From Aliivibrio sp. S3MY1 (lineage in GTDB: Bacteria > Pseudomonadota > Gammaproteobacteria > Enterobacterales > Vibrionaceae), in NCBI RefSeq assembly GCF_028765575.1, contig NZ_JARACO010000018.1, positions 1 to 64,000 on the forward strand: 64,000 bases of DNA, read 5' to 3'. Made by a program: the position numbers and the translations under genes. The notes under the pieces are model-generated. The model saw only the letters and a list, made by a program, of their open reading frames with translations. It ran no database searches and was not told the origin of the DNA. Of the stretch, positions 30,560 to 39,960 are shown one piece after another (the first letter of the stretch is position 1; each line of letters starts with the position of its first letter).

Positions 30560-31057
30560 TTATTTGCTAGCAATGGCATCAATGTATTCAATTTGGACAG
30601 GTTTAGTGAATGCGCCCGGACGTAGTGCTTGTACTTGTTGCTTAATCACGTCTAGATCCCAACCTAAATCCAATAACAAATGCCCAGCAAGCAAACCAGT
30701 TCGGCCAGACCCGCCCATACAGTGCATTGCTACCTTGCCATTATTTTCCAATACTTGTTGCAGCTCTGGCGTTGCTGATTTCCATTGCGCTGAAAACTCA
30801 TCACCCGGAGCGCAATCGTCCTCTATTGGCAAATAAAACCATTTCATACCTAGACGCTCTACTTCTTCACCAAGAGAGCCTACACCTTTTTCTGTTAATT
30901 CATCTTGGCTTAATGCCGTTGCTACCGCTTCAACACCTTGTTCTTTTAATTGCTCTAATGAAACCGTTAGCTCAACCCCTTTTGTACCCGGACACGGAGT
31001 CAAAATTAATGTGCCATTAGTGCCAGTAATCGGTAGTTCCCAAATTGGATGTGTCAT
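30560..31057 (-). CDS. dual-specificity-type protein phosphatase in the ars operon
   Basis: A 165-aa single-domain protein of the cysteine phosphatase superfamily. The P-loop HCMGGSGRT gives Cys113 and Arg119 of HCX5R; Asp80 or Asp81 in PIEDD is the probable general acid. It resembles the CDKN3-like dual-specificity group. No signal peptide or membrane helix is visible. AAGGA lies 7 nt before the ATG. It sits between GAPDH and arsJ on the same strand, so a role in arsenate resistance is likely, but its substrate is unknown. It could remove phosphate from a metabolite or protein, or act as an arsenate reductase; both are inference. Confidence 0.88.
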   Translation of the reverse strand: MTHPIWELPITGTNGTLILTPCPGTKGVELTVSLEQLKEQGVEAVATALSQDELTEKGVGSLGEEVERLGMKWFYLPIEDDCAPGDEFSAQWKSATPELQQVLENNGKVAMHCMGGSGRTGLLAGHLLLDLGWDLDVIKQQVQALRPGAFTKPVQIEYIDAIASK

Positions 31058-31087
31058 TTTAAATTCCTTAAACCAATGCCATTACTA

Positions 31088-32089
31088 TTAAGCTAGACCA
31101 ACATTACGAACCAACTCAGCAGTACGAGTTGCATAGCCCATTTCGTTGTCATACCAAGCGTAAATCTTCACCATGCGCTTACCCACAAGCATTGTAGATA
31201 GTGCATCTATAATCGTTGAGCGTTGGTCGCCTTTGTAATCTATCGATACTAATGGGCGCTCTTCGTATCCTAAAATACCTTTTAGATCACCATAAGCCGC
31301 ATCCTTTAATAACTGATTTACTTCTTCAACCGTGGTATCTCTTTTTACTTCAAAAATAATGTCAGTCAGTGATGCATTCGCTAAAGGAACGCGTACCGCA
31401 TGACCATCAATTTTATTTTTAAGCTCAGGGAAGATTTCTACAATCGCTTTAGCAGAGCCCGTTGTTGTTGGGATCAAGCTCATACCACACGCACGAGCAC
31501 GACGAAGATCTTTATGCGGTGCGTCTAAAATGGTTTGTGTATTGGTCAAATCATGAATAGTAGTAAATGCCGCGTTTTCTATGCCTAGCTCGTTATTGAT
31601 AATCTTAACAATTGGAGCAAGGCAGTTGGTGGTACAAGATGCTGCAGTGACGATTTGGTGAACCGCTGGGTCAAAAATATCGTCGTTCACACCAACTACA
31701 ATATTCGCTACCCCTTCTTCTTTCACCGGAGCCGAAACAACAACACGCTTAACACCTTGCGCTAAGTATTTATCTAAAAATGAACGTGAACGATGCACGC
31801 CAGTTGCTTCAATAACAACATCACAACCAGACCAATCAACCGCATCGATGTCTTTTTCTTGCGTTGTTTTAAGCGTTTGACCACCAATGATCATAGTGCT
31901 GCCATCGGTAGTCACTTCATGCTTCCAGCGCCCTTGAATTGAATCAAACTCAAGTAAATGCGCTAAGGCATGAGCATCACCCGCGACGTCATTGATTTGC
32001 ACAAACTCCAGTTCAGGCCAATCAAATGCCGCTCTTAATGCTAAACGTCCAATGCGGCCAAATCCGTTAATACCTACTTTAATTTTCAT
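31088..32089 (-). CDS. ArsJ-associated glyceraldehyde-3-phosphate dehydrogenase
   Basis: A 333-aa type I GAPDH. It has the NAD-binding [10 protein letters not shown] (6-15), catalytic Cys152 in ASCTTNC and His179 in [11 protein letters not shown]. With arsenate in place of phosphate it forms the unstable 1-arseno-3-phosphoglycerate, which ArsJ exports. The [11 protein letters not shown] stretch differs from the HAYTNDQ/HAMTATQ forms of glycolytic GAPDHs, and the operon position indicates the arsenate-dedicated paralogue rather than the housekeeping gapA. It starts 16 nt after arsR. The cofactor (NAD or NADP) cannot be told here. Confidence 0.92.
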   Translation of the reverse strand: MKIKVGINGFGRIGRLALRAAFDWPELEFVQINDVAGDAHALAHLLEFDSIQGRWKHEVTTDGSTMIIGGQTLKTTQEKDIDAVDWSGCDVVIEATGVHRSRSFLDKYLAQGVKRVVVSAPVKEEGVANIVVGVNDDIFDPAVHQIVTAASCTTNCLAPIVKIINNELGIENAAFTTIHDLTNTQTILDAPHKDLRRARACGMSLIPTTTGSAKAIVEIFPELKNKIDGHAVRVPLANASLTDIIFEVKRDTTVEEVNQLLKDAAYGDLKGILGYEERPLVSIDYKGDQRSTIIDALSTMLVGKRMVKIYAWYDNEMGYATRTAELVRNVGLA

Positions 32090-32105
32090 CGTCTTAATCC
32101 TTAAT

Positions 32106-32435
32106 TTAGCAACACGCTTTCATTGCGCTTAATTTATCTGTGTCTTTTTGATATTCAGCCTGCAAACAATTCGATTGCTTCAAACCCTCTATTATTTTGT
32201 TTAACCAACCTGGTAATTCGGTACTAATTTGGTAATACACCCACTGACCTTCACGCGTATCAACCAATACACCTGATTGGCGTAGCAGGGCTAAATGGCG
32301 CGAGATCTTCGGTTGGCTTTCATCTAATGCTTCTGTCAGTTGATTTACACATAAACGACTTTCACGAGCGATAAGCAACAAACAGCGCATGCGCGTTTCA
32401 TCAGAAAGCAGTTTAAAAAATTGATGAGGTAACAT
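32106..32435 (-). CDS. arsR: ArsR-family arsenic-responsive repressor
   Basis: A 109-aa winged-helix SmtB/ArsR repressor, first gene of the ars operon. The recognition region is [21 protein letters not shown] near residues 38-58. Cysteines are at 18, 29, 90, 108 and 109. The E. coli-type CXCXXC in helix 3 is reduced to Cys29, so the As(III) site may use the C-terminal cysteines, as in some other ArsR branches. AGGG lies 7 nt before the ATG. A palindrome just upstream is its probable operator. Confidence 0.9.
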   Translation of the reverse strand: MLPHQFFKLLSDETRMRCLLLIARESRLCVNQLTEALDESQPKISRHLALLRQSGVLVDTREGQWVYYQISTELPGWLNKIIEGLKQSNCLQAEYQKDTDKLSAMKACC

Positions 32436-32447
32436 AAAAAGCCCTAA

Positions 32448-32471
32448 ATATGGATATATGCATTTCCATAT
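32448..32471. promoter_or_regulatory. candidate ArsR operator
   Basis: ATATGGA (32448-32454) and TCCATAT (32465-32471) are perfect inverted copies with a 10-bp spacer, starting 13 bp before the arsR start codon. ArsR/SmtB operators are A/T-rich palindromes of this kind and size. Confidence 0.6.
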
Positions 32472-32719
32472 ATAATAAATAGTAAATGGTAAAACTCAAG
32501 GATAGAAAGCTAAGGGTCATAAAATATTCACATTACAGCTATTACTTATTTGTAAAAGTGATTTTCATTTAACCCCCATTATCATCAATTGAGAAATAAA
32601 TATAATAGAGGCATTGAAACTCAGCACACACTGTTGCGCTCTGTAATGAAGATTATTCTTTGGTTTATTTTCGAGTGATTTACCTCCTCTCTAAGCCAAA
32701 ATATTGTGAGAAAAATACT

Positions 32720-33946
32720 ATGTCCCGAATCATTGTTGTAGGCGGCGGTGCTGCTGGTTTAGAGCTATCAACCTTATTAACCAAATCAACCCGTAAAGAA
32801 GATGAAATCATACTGGTTGAACCTGAAACGCACCATTACTGGAAACCTCGCCTGCATGAAATCGCAGCTGGCACATTCGATAGTGATTTAGATTCGGTTT
32901 GTTATTTCACTCACGGAGCTCATCACGGTTACCAGCATTATCAAGGTGCGATGACGAGTATCGATCGTGAAAACCAAACCTTATTAGTTCGTCGTCCAGA
33001 TGGCACAGAATCAGGCCTAAGCTATGATTACCTTGTGGTTGCTATTGGTGCCATCAGTAATGACTTTAATACTCTAGGAGCTCAAGACCACTGCTTATTT
33101 TTAGATTCAGCAAGTCAAGCTCGCCAAGCGTGGAACCAAATTAGCCAAATCTTACGTGAAGGTAAAAACAGCACAATAAACATTGTAGGAGCTGGGGCAA
33201 CAGGTGTTGAGTTAGCGGCCGAATTAGCCCGAGTAAGTAAAAAATTAAAACGCTATAACGCTTCATCTTTAAGTATAAATCTTATCGAAGCCGCACATCG
33301 TGTATTACCTAACAGCCCGCAAAAAATGTCTGATAAGGTATTCAAAGAGCTAGAGAGAAATGGTGTAAACGTATTACTAGAAACTCGCATTAGCGAAGTG
33401 ACTGAAAATGGTATGCGCACGGATGCTGATAAATTTCTTGATGCTGATATCCAATTTTGGGCTGCGGGTGTAAAAGCACCGGATTGGCTAAATGGTATTG
33501 GGAACTTAAGCTACAACCGTATGAACCAGATTAACGTCAATCAAAATCTGAGTTCAACCGAAGATCCTCGTATCTTTGCTATTGGTGATTGCGCTGCAAT
33601 TCCACAGCAGGATGGTTCTTTTGTTCCACCAAAAGCTCAAGCCGCTAACCGTGCAGCAGTTCACTTAGCTAAAAGCTTAGGTCGTTATTTACGTGGAAAA
33701 GAGTTGACTGATTTTGTTTTCCAAGACAGTGGAATGGTGGTTGCTGTTGGCCATCACTTTGCGGTTGGTACTTTCGCTCCTGGCACACGTTTAGAAGGAA
33801 AGTTGGTATTACAAGGACGCTTAATTCGTCGTTTATACGATACGATTTTCCGACTACACCAACGCACAGTTTCAGGGATGTTTACGGTCTCTCGCTTAAT
33901 GATCACTAAACGTTTAAAAGCTCTCTTTAAACCTGCGGGAATTTGA
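32720..33946 (+). CDS. NAD(P)/FAD-dependent oxidoreductase, type II NADH dehydrogenase-like
   Basis: A 408-aa two-dinucleotide-binding-domain flavoprotein of the NDH-2 type. The FAD-binding GGGAAGLEL is near residues 7-15, the NAD-binding NIVGAGATGVELAAELA near 154-170, and a second FAD contact (IFAIGDCAA) near 287-295. The C-terminal part is amphipathic and basic (about 365-405), as in NDH-2 enzymes that sit on the inner membrane and pass electrons to quinone without pumping protons. I chose ATG 32720 (SRIIVVGGG) with GAG upstream; the frame extends to a TTG at 32660. It is divergent from arsR with 284 bp between them. Confidence 0.85.
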   Translation: MSRIIVVGGGAAGLELSTLLTKSTRKEDEIILVEPETHHYWKPRLHEIAAGTFDSDLDSVCYFTHGAHHGYQHYQGAMTSIDRENQTLLVRRPDGTESGLSYDYLVVAIGAISNDFNTLGAQDHCLFLDSASQARQAWNQISQILREGKNSTINIVGAGATGVELAAELARVSKKLKRYNASSLSINLIEAAHRVLPNSPQKMSDKVFKELERNGVNVLLETRISEVTENGMRTDADKFLDADIQFWAAGVKAPDWLNGIGNLSYNRMNQINVNQNLSSTEDPRIFAIGDCAAIPQQDGSFVPPKAQAANRAAVHLAKSLGRYLRGKELTDFVFQDSGMVVAVGHHFAVGTFAPGTRLEGKLVLQGRLIRRLYDTIFRLHQRTVSGMFTVSRLMITKRLKALFKPAGI

Positions 33947-33982
33947 TTTTCTATTTAAATTTACCCTTGTAAAAGCATAAAT

Positions 33983-34017
33983 AAAAACGGCAGCCTGCAT
34001 AAGACTGTCGTTTTTTA
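33983..34017. terminator. terminator between the NDH-2-like gene and glmS
   Basis: AAAAACGGCAG (33983-33993) pairs with CTGTCGTTTTT (34005-34015) with one wobble. It serves both convergent genes. Confidence 0.75.
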
Positions 34018-34040
34018 TTTCATTATCTAAAGCTGAAAAT

Positions 34041-35873
34041 CTACTCCACCGTTACCGCTTTCGCTAAGTTACGAGGCTGATCGACATCCGTTCCTTTAAT
34101 TAACGCTACATGGTACGAAAGTAACTGCATCGGGATCGTATAGTAAATTGGTGCGGTAATATCACTCACATGAGGCATCGTAATTATTTTCATGTTTTCA
34201 TCCGCTTCAAAACCTGCTTGCTCGTCAGCAAATACATACAGTAAGCCACCACGAGCACGCACTTCTTCCACGTTTGATTTTAATTTTTCTAATAAATCAT
34301 TGGTTGGCGCAACCACAACCACTGGCATATCGGCATCAATCAACGCTAATGGGCCATGTTTAAGTTCACCTGCCGCATAAGCCTCCGCATGAATATAAGA
34401 AATTTCTTTAAGCTTCAAAGAGGCTTCAACGGCAATTGGGTAAAACTCTCCACGACCTAAAAATAGCGTGTGTTGTTTGTCTGCAAAATCTGGCGCTAAC
34501 GCTTCAATCTCTTTATCAAACGACAACGCTTGTTCTATTTGAGCAGGCAATGCATGCAAGGCTTCTACGATCTCTTTTTCTTTTTCTTTTGAGATACGGT
34601 TTTGCTGCTTACCTAATGCCGTAACTAACATCAATAACGCTGCAAGCTGTGTGGTGAAGGCTTTCGTTGATGCAACGCCAATCTCAGTTCCTGCTCGTGT
34701 CATAAAGGCAAAATCTGACTCACGAACCAGAGATGAACCTGCTACGTTACATACTGTCATTGCACCCATGTAGCCACGCTCTTTTGCTAAACGAAGTGCT
34801 GCTAAAGTATCTGCCGTTTCACCTGATTGAGATAGAGTGATCAATAAGCTGTTTGGACGAGTTACAAATTTACGATAACGGAATTCAGAGGCGATTTCGA
34901 CATCACAACTGACACCTGCCAATGATTCAAACCAATAACGAGCCGTCATGCCTGCATTATAAGAGGTTCCACAAGCAATGATTTGTACGTGTTCTACTTT
35001 ATTTAAGATCTCAACCGCGTTAACACCAATACTTTCAGTCACAACAGAGTCATTGGTAATGCGACCTTCCATGGTATTAATTAACGCTTTTGGCTGCTCA
35101 AATACTTCCTTTTGCATAAAGTGACGATATTGCCCTTTATCACCCGCATCGTGCTCAGCATTTGATTCTGTTATTTCACGTTCTACTTGCTCACCGCTGG
35201 CATCGAAAACCACTACATCACGACGAGTGATCTCTGCAACATCACCTTCTTCAAGATACATAAAGCGACGAGTCACGTTAAGTAAGGCAAGCTGATCAGA
35301 AGCCAAGAAGTTTTCGCCAACACCACGACCAATCACTATTGGGCTACCAGAACGAGCAACCACAAGACGCTCTGGATCACGGCGATCCATAACCACTGTC
35401 CCGTAAGCTCCTTCTAATTGTTTTGCTGTTTTTTGTACTGCTTCAATTAATGAATCTGAAGTACGTAACTCCCATTCAACTAAATGAGCAATCACTTCAG
35501 TATCGGTTTGAGATTTAAAAACATAACCTCGCTCTTGCAACAAAGAACGCAGTGCTTCGTGGTTTTCAATAATGCCATTATGAACAATCGTAATATCGCC
35601 AGAGACATGAGGGTGCGCATTAATTTCAGAAGGTTCACCATGCGTTGCCCAGCGGGTATGAGCAATGCCAGTACCACCAATGACATGTGATCCTTCTACA
35701 GCATTGGCTAATTCTTTAACTTTACCCAAACGACGTAAACGTGTGTAATTGCTATCAGCATCAACAACCGCAACCCCTGCAGAATCGTAGCCGCGGTATT
35801 CTAAACGACGCAGTCCTTCCACTAAAATCTCAGCTACATCTCTTTGTGCAACAGCACCTACAATCCCACACAT
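34041..35873 (-). CDS. glmS: glutamine--fructose-6-phosphate aminotransferase
   Basis: Makes glucosamine 6-phosphate from fructose 6-phosphate and glutamine, the entry to UDP-GlcNAc. The 610-aa protein has the N-terminal glutaminase with Cys2 ([13 protein letters not shown]), two SIS isomerase domains ([16 protein letters not shown] near residue 302; SQSGETADT near 349-357) and the C-terminal [28 protein letters not shown] lies 7 nt before the ATG. A DeoR-type regulator is 120 bp upstream on the same strand. Confidence 0.98.
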   Translation of the reverse strand: MCGIVGAVAQRDVAEILVEGLRRLEYRGYDSAGVAVVDADSNYTRLRRLGKVKELANAVEGSHVIGGTGIAHTRWATHGEPSEINAHPHVSGDITIVHNGIIENHEALRSLLQERGYVFKSQTDTEVIAHLVEWELRTSDSLIEAVQKTAKQLEGAYGTVVMDRRDPERLVVARSGSPIVIGRGVGENFLASDQLALLNVTRRFMYLEEGDVAEITRRDVVVFDASGEQVEREITESNAEHDAGDKGQYRHFMQKEVFEQPKALINTMEGRITNDSVVTESIGVNAVEILNKVEHVQIIACGTSYNAGMTARYWFESLAGVSCDVEIASEFRYRKFVTRPNSLLITLSQSGETADTLAALRLAKERGYMGAMTVCNVAGSSLVRESDFAFMTRAGTEIGVASTKAFTTQLAALLMLVTALGKQQNRISKEKEKEIVEALHALPAQIEQALSFDKEIEALAPDFADKQHTLFLGRGEFYPIAVEASLKLKEISYIHAEAYAAGELKHGPLALIDADMPVVVVAPTNDLLEKLKSNVEEVRARGGLLYVFADEQAGFEADENMKIITMPHVSDITAPIYYTIPMQLLSYHVALIKGTDVDQPRNLAKAVTVE

Positions 35874-35911
35874 GGCAATACTCCAATTATTCTAATCTTA
35901 AATTTTTAGGT

Positions 35912-35937
35912 TTAAGAAGCCTCTTATTGCTTCTTAA
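35912..35937. repeat. hairpin in the glmS leader
   Basis: TTAAGAAGC (35912-35920) and GCTTCTTAA (35929-35937) form a perfect 9-bp stem with an 8-nt loop, 39-64 nt upstream of the glmS ATG. No U-tract follows on the minus strand. It could be an mRNA leader structure or a processing site. Confidence 0.5.
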
Positions 35938-35993
35938 GTTATAAATAGCCGCTGATCGGCAGCAAAAATGTCAGCGGTATCATATAAATTAAA

Positions 35994-36758
35994 TCACTGA
36001 GCTCTGATGACTCGTACATTATGTGATTCAATTTTCTGTTGTTGCTCTTGGCTTAAATCATTATTGGTGATCAACACATCAATGCTGTCCCATGGCAGTT
36101 CAACGTTAGGAATTTTTCGACCAATTTTTTCAGATTCCACCATTAAAATAACCTCACGAGCCACTTCAGACATCACGCGACTTAACCCTACTAATTCATT
36201 AAATGTGGTTGTTCCGCGTTCCAAATCAATTCCATCAGCACCAATGAATAACTGATCAAAATCATAGGATCTTAAAACCGATTCGGCCACTTGACCTTGA
36301 AATGAATCAGAATGACTGTCCCATGTTCCACCCGTCATTAATAGCGTTGGTTCGTTTTCAATTTCTTGCAGCGCATTAGCAACGGGTAATGAATTGGTCA
36401 TCACTACTAGGCCATTTCGTTTCGATAATTGGTTAATTAATGCCGCCGTTGTGCTGCCACTATCAATAATGATCCGGTTATGATCTTTAATCAGATCGAC
36501 GGCTGCATTAGCAATAGATAACTTTCGATTCGAAACTTCTTCACAAGTGTCTTCTTGTATAATATTTGATGGCATCAAAACTGCGCCGCCATATTTACGC
36601 ATCAGTAATCCATTTTTTTCTAATTCGGTTAAGTCTTTTCTGATGGTAACTTCTGATATATCAAACAAACCAGAGAGAGATTCAACACTCACCTCACCTT
36701 GTTCCGTTAATAAAGAAAGAATCATATGGCGACGTTGTTTCGTATTTCTTTTTGACAT
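35994..36758 (-). CDS. DeoR/GlpR-family transcriptional regulator
   Basis: A 254-aa protein with an N-terminal helix-turn-helix (QRRHMILSLLTEQGEVSVESLSGL to IRKDLTELEKNGLLMRKYGGA, residues 8-58) and a C-terminal DeoRC sugar-phosphate-sensing domain (DSGSTTAALINQL near 98-110, IGADGIDLERGTTTFNELV near 173-191). Being directly upstream of glmS on the same strand, it probably controls amino-sugar synthesis and perhaps itself. The effector is unknown, glucosamine 6-phosphate being the obvious candidate. Confidence 0.88.
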   Translation of the reverse strand: MSKRNTKQRRHMILSLLTEQGEVSVESLSGLFDISEVTIRKDLTELEKNGLLMRKYGGAVLMPSNIIQEDTCEEVSNRKLSIANAAVDLIKDHNRIIIDSGSTTAALINQLSKRNGLVVMTNSLPVANALQEIENEPTLLMTGGTWDSHSDSFQGQVAESVLRSYDFDQLFIGADGIDLERGTTTFNELVGLSRVMSEVAREVILMVESEKIGRKIPNVELPWDSIDVLITNNDLSQEQQQKIESHNVRVIRAQ

Positions 36759-36906
36759 AACAAACTCAATAAGTTTCGATTTGAAAGAAGTTTAGTTTCG
36801 TTTCATTTAATTGTCTATAGCAAGAATTTAATTCGTTTTAAATATTAAGATCCCATCAAAAATGTCCGTTTATTTAAAATAACAGATGAGTTAGAGAGGC
36901 AGCGCA

Positions 36907-36916
36907 GACTTTAGCG
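36907..36916. promoter_or_regulatory. GACT-NN-AGTC-like palindrome before crbR
   Basis: GACTTTAGCG is 8/10 to GACT-NN-AGTC and lies 69-78 bp before crbR. It is one of five related elements near the acetate-switch genes. Confidence 0.4.
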
Positions 36917-36984
36917 ACTAATAATTGCTCAAAACCGAAGGGGATGTTAATTTTATTTAATCACTTATAAGGAATTTTGTAGCC

Positions 36985-37614
36985 ATGGACGACCACTACA
37001 CCATTATCATCGCGGACGATCACCCCTTATTTCGCAATGCGCTTTTTCAATCCATTCACATGGCAATCAGTGGTGCTAATTTAATAGAAGCGGATTCGCT
37101 TGAAGGGTTATTTGCGGCATTACAAAAAGAGCCCGATCCTGATTTACTCCTATTGGATTTAAAAATGCCCGGCAGTAACGGTATGTCTGGATTAATACAG
37201 CTTCGCTCTCAATATCCAGATCTACCTATTGTTGTTGTCTCTGCTAGTGAAGAAGCCAGTATTGTGTCTCAAGTCAAAAGCCATGGTGCTTTCGGCTTTA
37301 TTCCTAAATCCAGTGACATGAAATCACTCATTGCGGCCTTAAATCAAATTCTTGCTGGTGATCCCTATTTTCCTAAAGGTTCAATAAAAAATTCAGCTGC
37401 TTGTGATGATTTGGCGACAAAAATAGCAGCACTTACTCCTCAACAATACAAGGTGCTTGGTATGTTATCTGATGGCTTACTCAATAAACAAATCGCTTAT
37501 GATTTAGATGTATCAGAAGCCACAATAAAAGCGCACATGACGGCAATATTTAGAAAATTGGCCGTTAAAAATCGTACTCAAGCGGTTATTTTGTTGCAAC
37601 AAATGGAAAGTTAA
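36985..37614 (+). CDS. crbR: LuxR/NarL-family response regulator CrbR
   Basis: Response regulator of the CrbS/CrbR acetate-switch system, which activates acs in Vibrio. The 209-aa protein has a receiver domain (DDH at 11-13, phosphorylated Asp58 in LLLLDLKMPG) and a C-terminal NarL-type HTH (LTPQQYKVLGMLSDGLLNKQ to TIKAHMTAIFRKLAVKNRTQA, about 149-200). Position next to the acetate symporter and crbS supports the name. AGGA lies before the ATG. Confidence 0.9.
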   Translation: MDDHYTIIIADDHPLFRNALFQSIHMAISGANLIEADSLEGLFAALQKEPDPDLLLLDLKMPGSNGMSGLIQLRSQYPDLPIVVVSASEEASIVSQVKSHGAFGFIPKSSDMKSLIAALNQILAGDPYFPKGSIKNSAACDDLATKIAALTPQQYKVLGMLSDGLLNKQIAYDLDVSEATIKAHMTAIFRKLAVKNRTQAVILLQQMES

Positions 37615-37679
37615 TCTTGATATAACACTCTAGCCGTTAAAATAAGTTAGGGTGCCTACTCATTATTTTAATCCTTTAT

Positions 37680-37694
37680 AAAGTCTTAGACTTT
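37680..37694. promoter_or_regulatory. 15-bp palindrome before the acetate symporter operon
   Basis: AAAGTCTTAGACTTT is a perfect odd palindrome (AAAGTCT and AGACTTT around one base), about 172-186 bp before the first symporter gene. Its half-sites AAAGTC/GACTTT match those of the other acetate-switch elements. Confidence 0.45.
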
Positions 37695-37782
37695 GGTATT
37701 AATTAACATAAAATCAACATAATAAAAAGCTATCCACCTCACATAAAACACTCATATTTTGGGCGTTTATCTTTATCTGCTC

Positions 37783-37792
37783 GACTAAAGTT
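37783..37792. promoter_or_regulatory. GACTAAAG element before the acetate symporter operon
   Basis: GACTAAAGTT, 74-83 bp before the DUF4212 gene, shares its first 8 bases with both elements upstream of acs. Confidence 0.5.
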
Positions 37793-37865
37793 GCACTGTT
37801 TTCTTCTCTTCTCATTGCTAATCTCTTTTTGGTTACATATCTTTAACATCAAAAAGGAGCTGGCT

Positions 37866-38132
37866 ATGGCGTTCGAAACAAAAGAACAAGCACAAGCCTA
37901 TTGGAAGGAAAATCTAGGGATCATGGGTGGACTGCTCACGATCTGGTTTTTAGTCTCATACGGCGCAGGGATATTATTTGTTGATGCGCTTAATACCGTT
38001 CAATTTGCTGGATTCAAATTGGGGTTCTGGTTTGCACAACAAGGGTCTATCTATACCTTTGTGGCACTGATCTTTATCTATGTTGCTCGCATGAATGCGC
38101 TAGATAAAAAATACAACGTACAAGAAGATTAA
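37866..38132 (+). CDS. DUF4212 small subunit of sodium:solute symporter
   Basis: An 88-aa membrane protein with two hydrophobic helices (about 18-40 and 50-75) and the family start KEQAQAYWKENLGIMGGLL. DUF4212 proteins are encoded directly before VC_2705-type symporters and are thought to be their small subunit. ATG 37866 has AAGGAG upstream; the longer frame from 37791 is not supported. It is 11 nt before the large-subunit gene. Confidence 0.92.
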   Translation: MAFETKEQAQAYWKENLGIMGGLLTIWFLVSYGAGILFVDALNTVQFAGFKLGFWFAQQGSIYTFVALIFIYVARMNALDKKYNVQED

Positions 38133-38143
38133 GAGGAATTATC

Positions 38144-39847
38144 ATGGGTATCCAAACTTGGACGTTTATATTAGTCGGTATCTCTTTTGCTCTCTATATC
38201 GGAATTGCAATTTGGGCTCGCGCCGGATCAACCAGTGAGTTCTATGTCGCAGGTGGCGGGGTTCACCCTGTTGCTAATGGCATGGCTACCGCGGCAGATT
38301 GGATGTCTGCAGCATCATTTATTTCAATGGCGGGTATCATTTCCTTTGTTGGTTATGATGGTGCTGTGTATCTTATGGGTTGGACCGGTGGCTATGTACT
38401 ATTAGCGCTTTGTCTTGCGCCTTATCTACGTAAATTTGGTAAATTCACCGTGCCAGATTTTATCGGTGAACGTTACTACTCTCGAACCGCTCGTATGGTT
38501 GCCGTGTTCTGTGCCATCTTTGTTTCTTTCACTTATGTGGCAGGACAAATGCGTGGTGTTGGCGTGGTGTTCTCACGATTCCTAGAGGTTGATATTAATA
38601 TCGGTATCATTATTGGTATGGGTATCGTATTTTTCTATGCGGTACTGGGTGGCATGAAAGGCATCACTTATACGCAGGTTGCTCAATTCTGTGTCCTCAT
38701 TTTCGCCTTCCTTGTTCCTGCGGTTTTCACCTCTATTATGATGACAGGTAACGTATTCCCTCAAATTGGTATGGGATCAACCGTTACTGGCTCTGAAGTC
38801 TACTTATTAGATAAGTTGGATGGATTAACGACTGAACTTGGTTTTACGCCATATACTGACGGATCTAAGAGCATGGTTGATGTCTTCTTTATCTGTGCGG
38901 CACTAATGGTGGGTACGGCTGGACTTCCTCATGTAATTATCCGCTTCTTCACGGTACCTCGTGTTAAAGATGCACGTATCTCTGCGGGTTGGGCGTTACT
39001 GTTTATTTCATTTCTATACACCACAGCGCCTGCGGTAGCCGCATTTGCTCGTGTAAATATGATTGAAACCATTAATGGTCCAGATAGCCAAGGGGTTGCC
39101 GCTGCTGATGCACCAAGCTGGTATAAAAACTGGGAAGACACAGGCCTTGTTGGTTGGGAAGATAAAAACGGTGATGGCAAAATGTTTTACTCTGGTGATG
39201 AACGTAATGAAATGGACATCAACCGAGATATCATCGTTCTAGCATCACCTGAACTAGCAAGTTTACCAAACTGGGTTGTAGCACTATTAGCTGCGGGTGG
39301 CTTAGCCGCTGCATTATCAACGGCTGCCGGTCTACTACTGGTAATCTCGACCTCTATCTCTCATGATTTATTAAAAAAAGGCTTTAAGCCTAACATGACC
39401 GATAAACAAGAACTGCTCGCCGCGAGATTGGCTGCCGTAGTTGCTATTATTGGTGCTGGTTACTTAGGGATTAATCCACCAGGCTTTGTTGCACAGGTGG
39501 TTGCCTTCTCCTTCGGTTTAGCAGCAGCCTCCTTCTTCCCTGCGATTATCTTGGGTATTTTCTATAAGAAGATGAATAAGGAAGGGGCGATTGCCGGTAT
39601 GGTTTCAGGTGTCGCATTCACTACCGCTTATATTGTTTACTTTAAGTTCATTAACCCAGCAGCAAGCACACCTGATAACTGGTGGTTTGGTATCAGCCCT
39701 GAAGGGATCGGTACGCTAGGTATGTGTCTGAACTTCATTGTCTCGATTGTAGTGAACAAAGTAACCGCAGAAGTGCCACAAGATGTGCAAGATCTGGTTG
39801 AGTCTATTCGTTACCCTAAAGGCTCAGGCGAAGCTCACGACCATTAA
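38144..39847 (+). CDS. actP: cation/acetate symporter ActP-type (SSS family)
   Basis: Sodium:solute symporter with about 13 membrane helices, 567 aa, of the VC_2705 type. It probably takes up acetate or other short-chain monocarboxylates. The N-terminus has EFYVAGGGVHPVANGMATAADWMSAASF (about 32-59). A hydrophilic insert near residues 310-370 contains DKNGDG (340-345), similar to a calcium-binding EF-hand loop. It pairs with the preceding DUF4212 gene, and AGAGGA precedes the ATG. Acetate as substrate is inferred from the acs and crbSR neighbours. Confidence 0.88.
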   Translation: MGIQTWTFILVGISFALYIGIAIWARAGSTSEFYVAGGGVHPVANGMATAADWMSAASFISMAGIISFVGYDGAVYLMGWTGGYVLLALCLAPYLRKFGKFTVPDFIGERYYSRTARMVAVFCAIFVSFTYVAGQMRGVGVVFSRFLEVDINIGIIIGMGIVFFYAVLGGMKGITYTQVAQFCVLIFAFLVPAVFTSIMMTGNVFPQIGMGSTVTGSEVYLLDKLDGLTTELGFTPYTDGSKSMVDVFFICAALMVGTAGLPHVIIRFFTVPRVKDARISAGWALLFISFLYTTAPAVAAFARVNMIETINGPDSQGVAAADAPSWYKNWEDTGLVGWEDKNGDGKMFYSGDERNEMDINRDIIVLASPELASLPNWVVALLAAGGLAAALSTAAGLLLVISTSISHDLLKKGFKPNMTDKQELLAARLAAVVAIIGAGYLGINPPGFVAQVVAFSFGLAAASFFPAIILGIFYKKMNKEGAIAGMVSGVAFTTAYIVYFKFINPAASTPDNWWFGISPEGIGTLGMCLNFIVSIVVNKVTAEVPQDVQDLVESIRYPKGSGEAHDH

Positions 39848-39900
39848 TACCTTATTAATTAAATAGATAACGTCAGATATTGATTAATAATCTAGGCTAG

Positions 39901-39936
39901 AAAAAGGGAGTTAGTGAATGCTAACTCCCTTTTTAT
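39901..39936. terminator. bidirectional terminator actP/crbS
   Basis: AAAAAGGGAGTTAG (39901-39914) pairs with CTAACTCCCTTTTT (39921-39934), a perfect 14-bp stem with a 6-nt loop. Confidence 0.85.
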
Positions 39937-39960
39937 CTACACTGCATTAAACTTAATGAT

